A DNA stretch of 64,000 nucleotides from Micromonospora sediminicola (GCF_900089585.1 NZ_FLRH01000003.1:3734501-3798500), one strand, 5' to 3'; positions 1 to 9,098 are shown, counted from the first letter of the stretch. Numbers and translations are program-made. The notes: a model not told the origin generated them from the sequence alone.

Positions 1-24
1 ACCGGGCGAGGAAGGGAGCACACC

Positions 25-1770
25 GTGCGCGCACGAACCCGGACACTGACCGGTGTCCTCGCCGCGGCGGCACTGGTCGCCGCCGGCTGCAGCCCCACCA
101 CCGACGACGGCGGCGGCGACGACCAGGAGACGAAGACCCAGAGCGGCTCGATCTCCTACGAGGCCGCCGACAACAAGGGCCCGGCGAAGGCCGTGGACGG
201 GGCGACCCGGGGCGGCACGCTGACCGTCATGCAACCGGCCGACTTCGAACACCTCGACCCGGCCCGCAACTACGTCAACGTGCAGCAGGTCGCCGGCGGC
301 CTGCTCTACCGCGCCCTCAACGGTTACAAGGAGGACGGCAGCGGCAGGCTGCTGCTCGTCGGCGACCTGGCGACCAACCCCGGCAAGGACGTCAACGGCG
401 ACTGCAAGGTCTGGGAGTTCACCCTCCGCGACGGCGTGAAGTACGAGGACGGTTCGGCGGTGACCAGCAAGGACGTCGCCCACGGCATCGCCCGGTCGTT
501 CGCGTCGAACCTCAACGAGGGCCCGCACTACATCCAGCAGTGGCTCTACCCGGGCGGGGTGTACAACGCCACCTACAAGGGGCCGTACGACGGGGGCAGG
601 CCGGTGCCCGACGGCGTCGAGACGCCCGACGACCGGACCGTGCGGTTCACCTTCCCGCAGGCGCACTGCGACCTGCCGTACGCGGCCGCGCTGCCCACCA
701 GCGCGCCGGTGCCCGCCGCGAAGGACACCCGGGCCGGCTACGATCTGCGGCCCTTCTCGTCCGGTCCGTACCAGGTGAAGTCCTACCAGCGCGACGTCGC
801 CCTGGAGCTGGAGCGCAACCCGAACTGGGACCCGGCGACCGACCCGATCCGCAACGCCTACCCGGACGCGATCCGGATGACGTTCGGGCTCGAGCAGGCC
901 CAGATCGCCGAGCGCCTGGTCGCCGACGGCGCGGCCGACCAGGCGGCGCTGAGCTGGTCCGACGTGCCGCCGTCCGTGCTGCCCCGGACCACCGGGGCCG
1001 GCGTCGTCGACCGGGTGGTGAAGGGCCCGACGCAGTACAACTGGGTGCTGAGCATCAACACGCAGCGGGTCACCGACCTGAGCGTACGCCGGGCGCTGAA
1101 CTACGCCGTCGACAAGGACGCGCTGCTGAAGGTGCTCGGCGGTCAGGCCGCCGGCACGCCGGCCACCACGCTGATGTCGCCGACCACCGCCGGCTTCGCC
1201 AAGTACGACCTGTTCAACGCCCCGGTCACCGGGGACAAGGCCAAGGTCACCGAGCTGCTCGCCGGCAAGCGGCCCAAGCTGGTGCTGGCGCACTCCAACC
1301 TGGAGCTGCGGACCCAGCAGGCCGAGGCGTTGCGCAAGAACCTCACCGACATGGGCTTCGACGTCGTGATGAAGCCGATCGACAACAGCAGCTACTACGA
1401 CGAGATCGGCCGCAAGGACAACCCGTACGACATCTACCTCAGCGGCTGGGGTTCCGACTGGCCGACCGGCTCGACCGTCATCCCGCCGGTCTACGACGGC
1501 CGCGAGATCGTGGCCGAGGGCAACCAGAACCTGTCGTACCTGAACCAGCCGTCGGTCAGCGCGGAGATCGACCGGGTCCGCAACCTGCCCGCCGCGGAGC
1601 AGGACGCCGGCTGGATGGCCCTCGACCGCAAGATCATGGAGGAGTACGCCCCGGTCGTGCCCTGCTACTACGACGCCACCTACGAGTTGCACGGCTCGAA
1701 GGTCGGCAACGCCTTCCTCAGTGACGCGTTCGGCATCATCTCGCTCAACGGCATCTACGTGAAGCAGTGA
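25..1770 (+). CDS. ABC transporter substrate-binding lipoprotein (family 5, peptide type)
   Basis: This is an extracellular solute-binding protein of the DppA/OppA family that should deliver peptides or similar solutes to the importer encoded next. It has 581 residues, the usual size. The N-terminus has basic residues, a hydrophobic stretch and a lipobox ending at Cys22 (LVAAGC), so the mature protein is probably a lipid-anchored surface protein. An acidic low-complexity linker follows, then the family 5 fold with the ordered GGTL, YEDG and RRALNYAVD segments. The GTG start at 25 is preceded by GAAGGGAG at 11-18. The permease starts 58 bases downstream, so the genes are probably one operon. 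The substrate cannot be told from sequence. Confidence 0.9.
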   Translation: MRARTRTLTGVLAAAALVAAGCSPTTDDGGGDDQETKTQSGSISYEAADNKGPAKAVDGATRGGTLTVMQPADFEHLDPARNYVNVQQVAGGLLYRALNGYKEDGSGRLLLVGDLATNPGKDVNGDCKVWEFTLRDGVKYEDGSAVTSKDVAHGIARSFASNLNEGPHYIQQWLYPGGVYNATYKGPYDGGRPVPDGVETPDDRTVRFTFPQAHCDLPYAAALPTSAPVPAAKDTRAGYDLRPFSSGPYQVKSYQRDVALELERNPNWDPATDPIRNAYPDAIRMTFGLEQAQIAERLVADGAADQAALSWSDVPPSVLPRTTGAGVVDRVVKGPTQYNWVLSINTQRVTDLSVRRALNYAVDKDALLKVLGGQAAGTPATTLMSPTTAGFAKYDLFNAPVTGDKAKVTELLAGKRPKLVLAHSNLELRTQQAEALRKNLTDMGFDVVMKPIDNSSYYDEIGRKDNPYDIYLSGWGSDWPTGSTVIPPVYDGREIVAEGNQNLSYLNQPSVSAEIDRVRNLPAAEQDAGWMALDRKIMEEYAPVVPCYYDATYELHGSKVGNAFLSDAFGIISLNGIYVKQ

Positions 1771-1828
1771 CCGTCGGCGGGGGCGGCCGCGCCGGCCGTC
1801 CCCGCCCCACCCGGGGGAGGTGTTTCCC

Positions 1829-2818
1829 GTGCTCCGTTTCGTCGTCCGACGGCTGCTCGTCGCCGTCTTGACCCTGGTCGTCATCAGCCTGGTCACCTTC
1901 GGTCTCTTCTTCGCGGTGCCGAGCAGCCCGGCGAAGGTGATGTGCGGCAAGAACTGCACGGCCGCGGACATCGCCCAGGTCGAGCAGCGGCTCGGCATCG
2001 ACCGTCCGCTGCCCCGGCAGTACACGGACTTCGTCCGAGGCGTGTTCGTCGGTCGCACCTACGGCGAGGGCGACTTCCGCCAGGACTGTCCGGCGCCCTG
2101 CCTCGGTTTCTCGTTCCGCAACAACCAACCGGTCACCGAGATCGTCGCCCAACGCGCCCCGGTGACGTTCAGCATCGTCCTCGGCGGCGCCGTGCTCTGG
2201 CTGGCCCTGGGCGTCTCCCTGGGCATGGTGTCGGCGCTGCGCCGGGGTACGGCGTTCGACCGCGCCGCGATCGGCGTCACGCTCGCCGGGGCGTCCATGC
2301 AGGTCTACTTCTTCGGGCTGATCCTGCTCTACCTGCTGGTCTACTCCACCGGGCTGTTGCCGTTCCCCAGCTACACGCCGCTGACCGAGAGCCCGCTGCG
2401 GTGGGCGGCCGGTCTGCTGCTGCCCTGGATGACGCTGGGCTTCCTCAACTCGGCGCTCTACGCCCGGCTGTCCCGGGCGCAGATGCTGGAGACGCTGTCC
2501 GAGGACTTCGTGCGGACCGCCCGGGCCAAGGGGCTCTCCGCGCGGCAGGTGCACACCCGCCACGCGTTGCGCGCGGCGATCACCCCGATCGTCACCATCG
2601 CCGGGCTGGACATCGGCACCAGTCTGGGCGGCACGTTCATCACCGAGACCATCTTCGGCCTCCAGGGTCTCGGCAAGGCCACCGTGGAGGCGGTGCAGTT
2701 CCTCAACCTGCCGGTGGTGATGGCGACCGTGCTGCTGGCGGCGGTGTTCATCGTGGTCGCCAACATCGTCGTCGACGTGCTGTACGCGGTCATCGACCCG
2801 CGGGTCCGGCTGAACTGA
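1829..2818 (+). CDS. ABC transporter permease, DppB type
   Basis: This is the inner-membrane permease of the peptide-type importer, 329 residues with about six membrane segments. The first lies near residues 7-30. The C-terminal half carries the EAA-type loop (ARAKGLSARQVHTRHALRAA) that contacts the ATPases, and the protein ends with the DPRVRLN tail usual for DppB-like subunits. I chose GTG at 1829 because the ribosome site GGGGGAGG (1813-1820) lies 8 bases before it; an in-frame GTG at 1820 would overlap that site. An ATPase gene follows after 14 bases. The DppC-type partner permease that normally comes next is absent here. Confidence 0.9.
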   Translation: MLRFVVRRLLVAVLTLVVISLVTFGLFFAVPSSPAKVMCGKNCTAADIAQVEQRLGIDRPLPRQYTDFVRGVFVGRTYGEGDFRQDCPAPCLGFSFRNNQPVTEIVAQRAPVTFSIVLGGAVLWLALGVSLGMVSALRRGTAFDRAAIGVTLAGASMQVYFFGLILLYLLVYSTGLLPFPSYTPLTESPLRWAAGLLLPWMTLGFLNSALYARLSRAQMLETLSEDFVRTARAKGLSARQVHTRHALRAAITPIVTIAGLDIGTSLGGTFITETIFGLQGLGKATVEAVQFLNLPVVMATVLLAAVFIVVANIVVDVLYAVIDPRVRLN

Positions 2819-2832
2819 CGGGAGGGTTCGAC

Positions 2833-3897
2833 ATGGTGGAGTTTCCGGCGCCGCGACGCGGCGAGGATCCGTACCTGCGGGTCCGGGATCTGCGGGTGCG
2901 GTTCGACACCGAGGACGGTGTGGTCCGGGCTGTGGACGGGGTGTCGTTCGCCGTGGAGCGGGGTCGCACGCTCGGGATCGTGGGCGAGTCCGGTTCCGGT
3001 AAGAGCGTGACGTCGTTGGCGATTCTGGGTCTGCACAACTCCAGGCGGGCGTCCATCTCGGGGGAGATCTCGGTGGGTGGGCGTCAGTTGGTGGGTCTGC
3101 CGGAGGAGGAGGTGCGGCGGCTGCGGGGTCGGGACATGGCGATGATCTTCCAGGATCCGTTGTCGGCGTTGCATCCGTACTACACGGTCGGGAAGCAGAT
3201 CGCCGAGGCGTACCGGGTGCACCACCCGAAGGCCGGTAGGCGGGAGGCGCGTGCGCGGGCGGTGGACATGTTGGGCCGGGTGGGGATTCCGCAGCCGGCG
3301 CGGCGGTTCGAGCAGTATCCGCACGAGTTCTCCGGTGGTATGCGGCAGCGGGCGATGATCGCGATGGCGTTGGTCAACGACCCGGATCTGGTGATCGCCG
3401 ACGAGCCGACGACGGCGTTGGATGTGACGGTGCAGGCGCAGATCCTGGACCTGCTCAATGATCTTCAGGAGGAGTTCCGTTCGGCGATCATCCTGATCAC
3501 CCACGATCTGGGTGTGGTGGGTCAGGTGGCCGATGACGTGCTTGTCATGTACGGCGGTCGGGCGGTGGAGCACGGCAGTGTGGAGCAGGTGTTGCGGCGG
3601 CCGCAGCACCCGTACACGTGGGGGTTGTTGTCGAGCGTGCCGTCGTTGCACGGTGACGCGGACGCGGACCTGGTGCCGATCCCCGGCAACCCGCCGTCGT
3701 TGATCAACCTGCCGCCGGGCTGTGCGTTCCATCCCCGTTGCCGCTATGCCGACGTCAACGGCGACCGCTCCCGCACCGAGGTCCCCGAACTGCGGGCGGC
3801 CGGCGAGACGGGACACCTGGTCGCCTGTCATCTGTCGGCGGCGGAGCGGACCCGGATCTATCAGCAGGACATCGCCCAGGTGGGAGTGGCCCGATGA
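2833..3897 (+). CDS. ABC transporter ATP-binding protein, DppD type
   Basis: This is the first of two cytoplasmic ATPases that power the peptide-type importer, 354 residues. Walker A is GESGSGKS (near residue 55), the signature is FSGGMRQR, and Walker B is VIADEPTTALD. The C-terminal oligopeptide-transporter extension with its cysteine cluster (PPGCAFHPRCRYA) places it in the DppD/OppD group. ATG at 2833 follows GGAGGG at 2821-2826; longer in-frame readings upstream run through the permease gene and are not real. Third codon positions are richer in T and G than in the neighbouring genes, which may mean a different history for this gene. The stop overlaps the next start (ATGA). Confidence 0.93.
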   Translation: MVEFPAPRRGEDPYLRVRDLRVRFDTEDGVVRAVDGVSFAVERGRTLGIVGESGSGKSVTSLAILGLHNSRRASISGEISVGGRQLVGLPEEEVRRLRGRDMAMIFQDPLSALHPYYTVGKQIAEAYRVHHPKAGRREARARAVDMLGRVGIPQPARRFEQYPHEFSGGMRQRAMIAMALVNDPDLVIADEPTTALDVTVQAQILDLLNDLQEEFRSAIILITHDLGVVGQVADDVLVMYGGRAVEHGSVEQVLRRPQHPYTWGLLSSVPSLHGDADADLVPIPGNPPSLINLPPGCAFHPRCRYADVNGDRSRTEVPELRAAGETGHLVACHLSAAERTRIYQQDIAQVGVAR

Positions 3898-4907
3898 GCG
3901 TCGAGACCGAGCCGCTGCTGTCGGTGCGAGGGCTGACCAAGCACTTCCCGGTGCGCGAGGGCTTCCGCGCCCGGGGCGCCGTGCGGGCGGTCGACGGTCT
4001 GGACTTCGACGTCCGCCCCGGCGAGACGTTGGGTCTGGTCGGCGAGTCGGGGTGTGGGAAGACCACGACCGGGCGGATGCTGGTGCGACTGCTGGAACCC
4101 ACCGCCGGCAGCATCACCTTCGCCGGGCGGGACATCACCCACGCCCGCCGGGGCGCGTTGCGGCCGCTGCGCCAGGACCTGCAGATCATCTTCCAGGACC
4201 CGTACGCGTCGTTGAACCCCCGCCACACCGTCGGGCGGATCGTGGCCATGCCCCTGCAGGTCAACAACATCACCCCACCCGGCGGCGTCAAGAAACGCGT
4301 GCAGGAACTGCTGGAACTGGTCGGACTCAACCCCGAGCACTACAACCGCTACCCGCACGAGTTCTCCGGCGGACAACGCCAACGCATCGGCATCGCCCGC
4401 GCCCTGGCCCTCAAACCCAAACTCATCGTCGCCGACGAACCCGTGAGCGCCCTCGACGTGTCCATCCAGGCCCAGGTCATCAACCTCCTGCGCGACCTGC
4501 AACGCGACCTCGACCTGGCGTTCGTGTTCATCGCCCACGACCTGGCCGTGGTCCGGCACTTCTGCCACCGCGTCGCCGTCATGTACCTCGGCACCATCGT
4601 CGAGATCGGCGACCGCGACACCATCTACACCCGCCCCCAACACCCCTACACCCGCGCCCTGCTCTCGGCCATCCCCGACGTCACCACCCTCGGCCCCGCC
4701 GGCCGCATCCGCCTCACCGGCGACGTCCCCACCCCCCTGGCCCCACCCAGCGGCTGCCGCTTCCGCACCCGCTGCTGGAAAGCCACCGACCGCTGCGCCA
4801 CCGAAACACCCGCCCTGACCACCCGCGACGGCGGCACCCAACTCACCGCCTGCCACCACCCGGAGAGCGGAACACCGCTCGACGCGGCGGAGGCCGGACG
4901 CACCTGA
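3894..4907 (+). CDS. ABC transporter ATP-binding protein, DppF type
   Basis: This is the second ATPase of the importer, 337 residues. Walker A is GESGCGKT, the signature is FSGGQRQR and Walker B is LIVADEPVSALD. The C-terminal peptide-transporter extension has PSGCRFRTRCW. The ATG overlaps the DppD-type stop by four bases, so the two are translationally coupled and should form a heterodimer under the permeases. This is the last gene of the operon; about 150 bases without a gene follow, and I see no clear terminator in them. The second half of the gene uses far more C at third positions than its start, so composition shifts inside the gene. Confidence 0.93.
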   Translation: MSVETEPLLSVRGLTKHFPVREGFRARGAVRAVDGLDFDVRPGETLGLVGESGCGKTTTGRMLVRLLEPTAGSITFAGRDITHARRGALRPLRQDLQIIFQDPYASLNPRHTVGRIVAMPLQVNNITPPGGVKKRVQELLELVGLNPEHYNRYPHEFSGGQRQRIGIARALALKPKLIVADEPVSALDVSIQAQVINLLRDLQRDLDLAFVFIAHDLAVVRHFCHRVAVMYLGTIVEIGDRDTIYTRPQHPYTRALLSAIPDVTTLGPAGRIRLTGDVPTPLAPPSGCRFRTRCWKATDRCATETPALTTRDGGTQLTACHHPESGTPLDAAEAGRT

Positions 4908-5060
4908 CCCGGGCCGGGAGGCGACCGCGGTCGGGCGAGGCTCACGGCGGGGCGCGGACCGGCGGTCGGGTGGCCTCCCCGACTTCCCCGTACGCTGGCG
5001 ACCGTCACCACGGTGAGCCGTCCCCGGTTCGACCCGGCCGTACTGAGAGGGAACCACAGC

Positions 5061-6353
5061 ATGACGGCGGTACCAGGCCAGCGACCCGCTCCAGCGACTC
5101 GACCGAACGCGGGCCATGCCGCGGAGGACGATCTGCGGCAGCTGTTCGGGCAGTCCATCGCCGTCTTCGCCGCGCTTGCCGGACCCACGCACGTGGTGGA
5201 GGCAGCGAATCCGGCGTTCCTCGCCACCATCGGTGAGGAGCGGGCGCGCACCGGGGTGGCCATCGCCGAGTTGATGCCCGAGTTGGCGGAACAGGGCTTC
5301 CTCGCGCTGTTGGACGAGGTCTACCGCACGGGAGAGCTTTACACCGGTCGGGACGCCCGGGTGGTGCTCGGCGCCGGCGCACAGGCGCGGGAGGCATTCT
5401 TCGACTTCACCTACGAGCCGCGTCACGACGCCGACGGCGCCGTGACCGGGATCCGGGTGATCGGCGTGGAGACCACCCAGGTCAAGCACGCCCAGCGGCT
5501 GATGGCCGAGCACCGTGCCCTGCTGGAGCAGATTGCCCGCCAGGCGCCCCTGCCCGAGGTGCTCGACGGCATGGCCCGCTGCATCGAGAACCTGGCCCCG
5601 CAGGAGGTGCTCGTCTCCGTTCTGCTCGCCGACCCCGACGGCCGGCACCTGCGCCACGGCGCCGCGCCGAGCCTGCCCGACTTCTACAACCAGGCCATCG
5701 ACGGGATCGCCACCGGCGAGGGCGTGGGCTCCTGCGGCACGGCCGCCCACCGGCGCGAACCGGTCATCGTCACCGACATCGCCGCCGATCCGTTCTGGGA
5801 CGACTTCCGCGGGCTCGCCGAGCGGGCCGGGCTGGCCGCCTGCTGGTCGACACCGATCCTGGCGCGCGACGGCAGCCTGCTGGGCACCTTCGCCATCTAC
5901 CACCGCACGCCGCGGATCCCGAAGGACACGGATCTCGCCCTGATCCAGGTCTTCACCGGCACCGCGGCCCTGGCCATCGAACGCCACCACATCGAACAGG
6001 CGAAGGTGGCCGCCGAGGCCCGCGCCAGAGCCGCCCACGACCAGCTGGCCGAGGCGGTGCGCGCGGAGCGGGAACTGCGCGGCGAGGCCGAGCGGCGCGC
6101 CGCCACCGCCGCGGAACTCGCGGCCCGAATGCGTGCCGCCGCCGCCGCGCAGGCCGCCCGGCCACGCCCCGAGCGTTGCCAGCTCGGCGGGGACCCGGGA
6201 TGCACCGCCGCGGCCGAGATCAAGGTCGCCGATTCGTGGGGCGACTCGGCGTGGGGCTGCCCGATCCACGTCGAGGAGGCGATTCTCCACGTCCGGTCGG
6301 TGTTCATCGCCAGCGAGGAACTCGGCGGCCTCGCCGGCTACCTCAACCGCTGA
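5061..6353 (+). CDS. PAS-GAF sensory protein with conserved Cys/His tail
   Basis: This 430-residue soluble protein looks like a signal sensor. Residues of about 25-145 resemble a PAS fold (ending in RVIGVETTQVKHAQ), about 155-310 form a GAF domain (GEGVGSCGTAAHRREPVIVTDI and a WSTPIL strand), and about 310-375 are an alanine/arginine-rich coiled coil. The last 60 residues hold cysteines and a histidine (RCQLGGDPGC, then WGCPIH) that could bind a metal. No kinase, cyclase or phosphatase domain follows, so it may act by binding a partner. ATG at 5061 has GAGAGGG about 8 bases upstream. It converges on the heliorhodopsin gene with five bases between the stops. Its ligand is unknown. Confidence 0.75.
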   Translation: MTAVPGQRPAPATRPNAGHAAEDDLRQLFGQSIAVFAALAGPTHVVEAANPAFLATIGEERARTGVAIAELMPELAEQGFLALLDEVYRTGELYTGRDARVVLGAGAQAREAFFDFTYEPRHDADGAVTGIRVIGVETTQVKHAQRLMAEHRALLEQIARQAPLPEVLDGMARCIENLAPQEVLVSVLLADPDGRHLRHGAAPSLPDFYNQAIDGIATGEGVGSCGTAAHRREPVIVTDIAADPFWDDFRGLAERAGLAACWSTPILARDGSLLGTFAIYHRTPRIPKDTDLALIQVFTGTAALAIERHHIEQAKVAAEARARAAHDQLAEAVRAERELRGEAERRAATAAELAARMRAAAAAQAARPRPERCQLGGDPGCTAAAEIKVADSWGDSAWGCPIHVEEAILHVRSVFIASEELGGLAGYLNR

Positions 6354-6358
6354 CGACC

Positions 6359-7126
6359 TCAGCCGCGGAGCACGTTGGCGTAGATGAGCCAGGCCAGCGC
6401 GGACTTGGCCGCCAGGCTGAGCACGAGGTACGAGACCTCGCCGTAGCGGTAGTCCCGCCACCGGCCGCGCCGGGTGTACTGCAGCGCCATGTTGACCGCG
6501 AAGGTCGCGAAGAGCAGGAACTGCACGATGATGATCGCCCACACGAAACCGGGAATCTCCGGCGGCTGGGCGACGTAGACGGCGATCGCGAGCCAGGGCG
6601 CCGCGCCGACCAGCGAACCGAACCAGAACGCGCTCCAGTCGGCACGGCCCGGTGTCTGCTGCCGCTCCATCAGGAGACCGAACAGGATCATCGCGGTGTT
6701 CGCGGCGAAGATCCCGATCACCGCCGCGAGATCACGGATCCCGACGAACAGACCGATCAGCACGATCATGATCGACGCGCTGACCGAGTACTCGATCCAT
6801 CGCGCGTAGTTGGCCCGCCGATCCAGGTTGCGCTCGTACCAGCGGTGCACGCGTGGGGCGGCGGTCACGACGTGGTCGACCGCGGCGAGCAGCAGGAACA
6901 CCGCCACCGCCGGCCCGACGGCGATCCGGAAGGCCACGTCCGGGACGGTGGCGTCCCGCAGGGTCACCGGGTCCGCCGTCAGGTACGACGCGGTCACCGG
7001 CAGGGACAGGTCGTTGCTGGCCGCCCACATCCAGGCACCTTCGGCGGCCAGCAGCGCACCGACCAGCACGTTGACGACACGCAACCGCCGGTAGCGGTTC
7101 CCGCCCGCCTCGGCGTGATGCCCCAT
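6359..7126 (-). CDS. Heliorhodopsin
   Basis: This is a seven-helix retinal-binding membrane protein of the heliorhodopsin family, 255 residues. The retinal Schiff-base lysine is Lys241 in the last helix (LSLAAKSALAW), the number and motif known for heliorhodopsin 48C12. The counterion glutamate corresponds to Glu112 (RWIEYSVSAS) and helix 4/5 has the family segment GIFAANTAMILFG. Heliorhodopsins sit inverted in the membrane compared with type-1 rhodopsins, show slow photocycles and mostly do not pump ions; a light-signalling role is suspected. The start at 7126 has AAGGTGA five bases upstream; in-frame sequence further upstream crosses rtcB. No retinal-synthesis gene (blh/brp) lies nearby. 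It is divergent from rtcB. Confidence 0.9.
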   Translation of the reverse strand: MGHHAEAGGNRYRRLRVVNVLVGALLAAEGAWMWAASNDLSLPVTASYLTADPVTLRDATVPDVAFRIAVGPAVAVFLLLAAVDHVVTAAPRVHRWYERNLDRRANYARWIEYSVSASIMIVLIGLFVGIRDLAAVIGIFAANTAMILFGLLMERQQTPGRADWSAFWFGSLVGAAPWLAIAVYVAQPPEIPGFVWAIIIVQFLLFATFAVNMALQYTRRGRWRDYRYGEVSYLVLSLAAKSALAWLIYANVLRG

Positions 7127-7244
7127 GGGCGTCACCTTAGGCAGCCCGGGTGGCCACCAACCCGCATTCCGCTCGGGCCGGTCACCCGGAAGAGGTGACG
7201 CGAACCCGCGTGTAGCGGTCCGGGGGGCGGGTAGCCGGCCCACC

Positions 7245-8663
7245 ATGGACCTGGTCGAGGAGTCGCCGTACCGGTTCCGGATCGACCGGCGCGAGGAGAT
7301 GCGGGTCCCGGGCGTGGTGTACGCCTCGCCCGCGCTGCTGCCCGACGCCGGGTCGGACCGGTCCCTGGAGCAGGTCGCGAACGTGGCCACGCTGCCCGGC
7401 ATCGTCGGCGCCTCGTACGCCATGCCGGACGTGCACTGGGGCTACGGTTTCCCCATTGGCGGGGTGGCGGCCACCGACGTGGCGGCCGGTGGTGTGGTCT
7501 CGCCCGGCGGCGTCGGCTTCGACATCTCCTGCGGGGTGCGGCTGCTCACCGCGGACCTGGACCGGGCGGCCCTGCGCCCCCGGCTGGCCGCGCTCATGGA
7601 CGGACTCGGGGAGTCCACCCCGCGCGGCATGGGCCGCGGCGCGGTGTGGCACCTGGGCGACCGGGCCGAGCTGGACGCGGTGCTGCGCGGCGGCTCCCGG
7701 TACGCGGTCGAGCGTGGCTTCGGCGTGCCCCGGGACCTGGACCGCTGCGAGGACCGGGGCGCGGTCGCCGACGCCGACCCCGCGCGGGTGAGCACGCGGG
7801 CGGTCGAGCGCGGCGCCGGCCAGGTCGGCAGCCTCGGCTCGGGCAACCACTTCCTGGAGGTGCAGGCCGTCGAGGAGGTCTACGACGAGCCGGTCGCCGC
7901 CGCGTTCGGGCTGCGCGCCGGGCAGGTGTGCGTGATGATCCACTGTGGTTCGCGCGGGCTGGGCCACCAGATCTGCACCGACCACGTGCGGGCCATGGAA
8001 GGCGTGATGCCGGGGTACGGCATCGACGTGCCGGACCGGCAGCTGGCCTGCGCGCCGGTCACCTCGCCCGAGGGGCGCGCGTACCTGGGGGCGATGGCGG
8101 CGGCGGCCAACTACGCCCGGGCCAACCGGCAGCTGCTGGCCCACGCCGCGCGCCAGGTCTTCGCCCGGGTCGTCGGCTGCGACCTCGACCTGGTGTACGA
8201 CGTGTCGCACAACCTCGCCAAGATCGAGGAGCACCGGGTGGACGGGACGTCGCGCCGGCTCTGCGTACACCGCAAGGGTGCCACCCGGGCCCTGCCGCCC
8301 GGCCATCCCGACCTGCCCGATGATCTGCGTCCGGTGGGCCAGCCGGTGCTCATCCCGGGCTCGATGGGCACCGCCTCGTACGTCCTCACCGGCGTGCCGG
8401 ACGCGCCGGCCTGGGCCTCGACCTGCCACGGCGCGGGCCGCGTCCGCAGCCGCACCCAGGCCAGCCGGGCGGTACGCGGGCACGACCCGCGGCGCGAGCT
8501 GGCGGCGCGGGACGTCGAGGTGCGCGGAGCGTCCCGGCGCGGCCTGGCCGAGGAGATGCCGGAGGCGTACAAGGACGTGGCCGCCGTGGTGGCCGTGGCC
8601 GAGGGCGCCGGCCTGTGCGCGAAGGTGGCCCGGCTGGTCCCGCTCGGCGTGGTCAAGGGCTGA
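7245..8663 (+). CDS. rtcB: RNA-splicing ligase RtcB
   Basis: RtcB joins RNA 2',3'-cyclic-phosphate or 3'-phosphate ends to 5'-OH ends using GTP and Mn2+; in bacteria it serves RNA repair. The protein is 472 residues. Metal ligands and active-site motifs are in order: GFDISCG (Asp93, Cys96), SGNHF (His202), HCGSRGLGH (His233), and CHGAGR, whose His395 should take the guanylate. ATG at 7245 gives the family N-terminus; the upstream in-frame extension overlaps the divergent heliorhodopsin promoter region. Its partner protein archease is encoded next to it in convergent orientation, with six bases between the stops. Confidence 0.95.
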   Translation: MDLVEESPYRFRIDRREEMRVPGVVYASPALLPDAGSDRSLEQVANVATLPGIVGASYAMPDVHWGYGFPIGGVAATDVAAGGVVSPGGVGFDISCGVRLLTADLDRAALRPRLAALMDGLGESTPRGMGRGAVWHLGDRAELDAVLRGGSRYAVERGFGVPRDLDRCEDRGAVADADPARVSTRAVERGAGQVGSLGSGNHFLEVQAVEEVYDEPVAAAFGLRAGQVCVMIHCGSRGLGHQICTDHVRAMEGVMPGYGIDVPDRQLACAPVTSPEGRAYLGAMAAAANYARANRQLLAHAARQVFARVVGCDLDLVYDVSHNLAKIEEHRVDGTSRRLCVHRKGATRALPPGHPDLPDDLRPVGQPVLIPGSMGTASYVLTGVPDAPAWASTCHGAGRVRSRTQASRAVRGHDPRRELAARDVEVRGASRRGLAEEMPEAYKDVAAVVAVAEGAGLCAKVARLVPLGVVKG

Positions 8664-8669
8664 GCGGGC

Positions 8670-9098
8670 TCACACGTCCAGCGTCACCGCGCACTCCCAG
8701 CCGCCCGGCGCCGGCCCGAACCGCAGCTCGTGCAGCGACACCGCCTTCGGCACGGCGCCGACCAACTCGACCGCGTCCGTGCCGGTGGTGCGCCACCGCA
8801 CCGTGAGGCCGCCGTCGGCGGCCGGGTGGACCTCCGTGCCGAGCGGCAGTTCGCCCTCGGTCTCCATCCGGAAGATCACCTCGTCGAGGACGCCGACCAG
8901 CAGGTCACCGTCGTGGGCCGGCGGCACCCGGAACTCCGAGGACCCGGTCGCCGTCGCCGAGGCGGTGTCCACGAACGTGTCGACGAGCGCCGCCACCGCC
9001 TCGGCCACGCAGCCCTCCCGATCCGGCGCCCACGCCTCGATCCGGACGTCGGCGGTGTGCGGCACGCAGCGGTGTCCCCGGGCCGGTCGGTGCGCCAT
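8670..9098 (-). CDS. Archease, RtcB activator
   Basis: Archease speeds the guanylylation step of RtcB and widens its nucleotide use; it is a small acidic metal-binding protein. This one has 142 residues, the normal length. The family N-terminus HTADVRIEAWA is present with its acidic residue. The rest is rich in Asp/Glu, and the protein ends in VTLDV, like other archeases. It lies tail to tail with rtcB rather than in one operon, so their levels are set by separate promoters. ATG at 9098 is the only good start; the longer in-frame stretch overlaps the divergent small gene at 9168. Confidence 0.9.
   Translation of the reverse strand: MAHRPARGHRCVPHTADVRIEAWAPDREGCVAEAVAALVDTFVDTASATATGSSEFRVPPAHDGDLLVGVLDEVIFRMETEGELPLGTEVHPAADGGLTVRWRTTGTDAVELVGAVPKAVSLHELRFGPAPGGWECAVTLDV

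Noticed and set aside
1942..3897. Long reading frames through GC-rich genes on the other strand or in shifted frame, several over 400 codons
   Set aside because: They are made of Arg/Ala/Gly/Pro-rich sequence with no family motifs and lie over well-supported genes; at this G+C such open shadows are expected.
7127..7423. In-frame upstream extension of the heliorhodopsin
   Set aside because: It crosses the divergent rtcB coding region, lacks a ribosome site, and the family N-terminus is given by the ATG at 7126.
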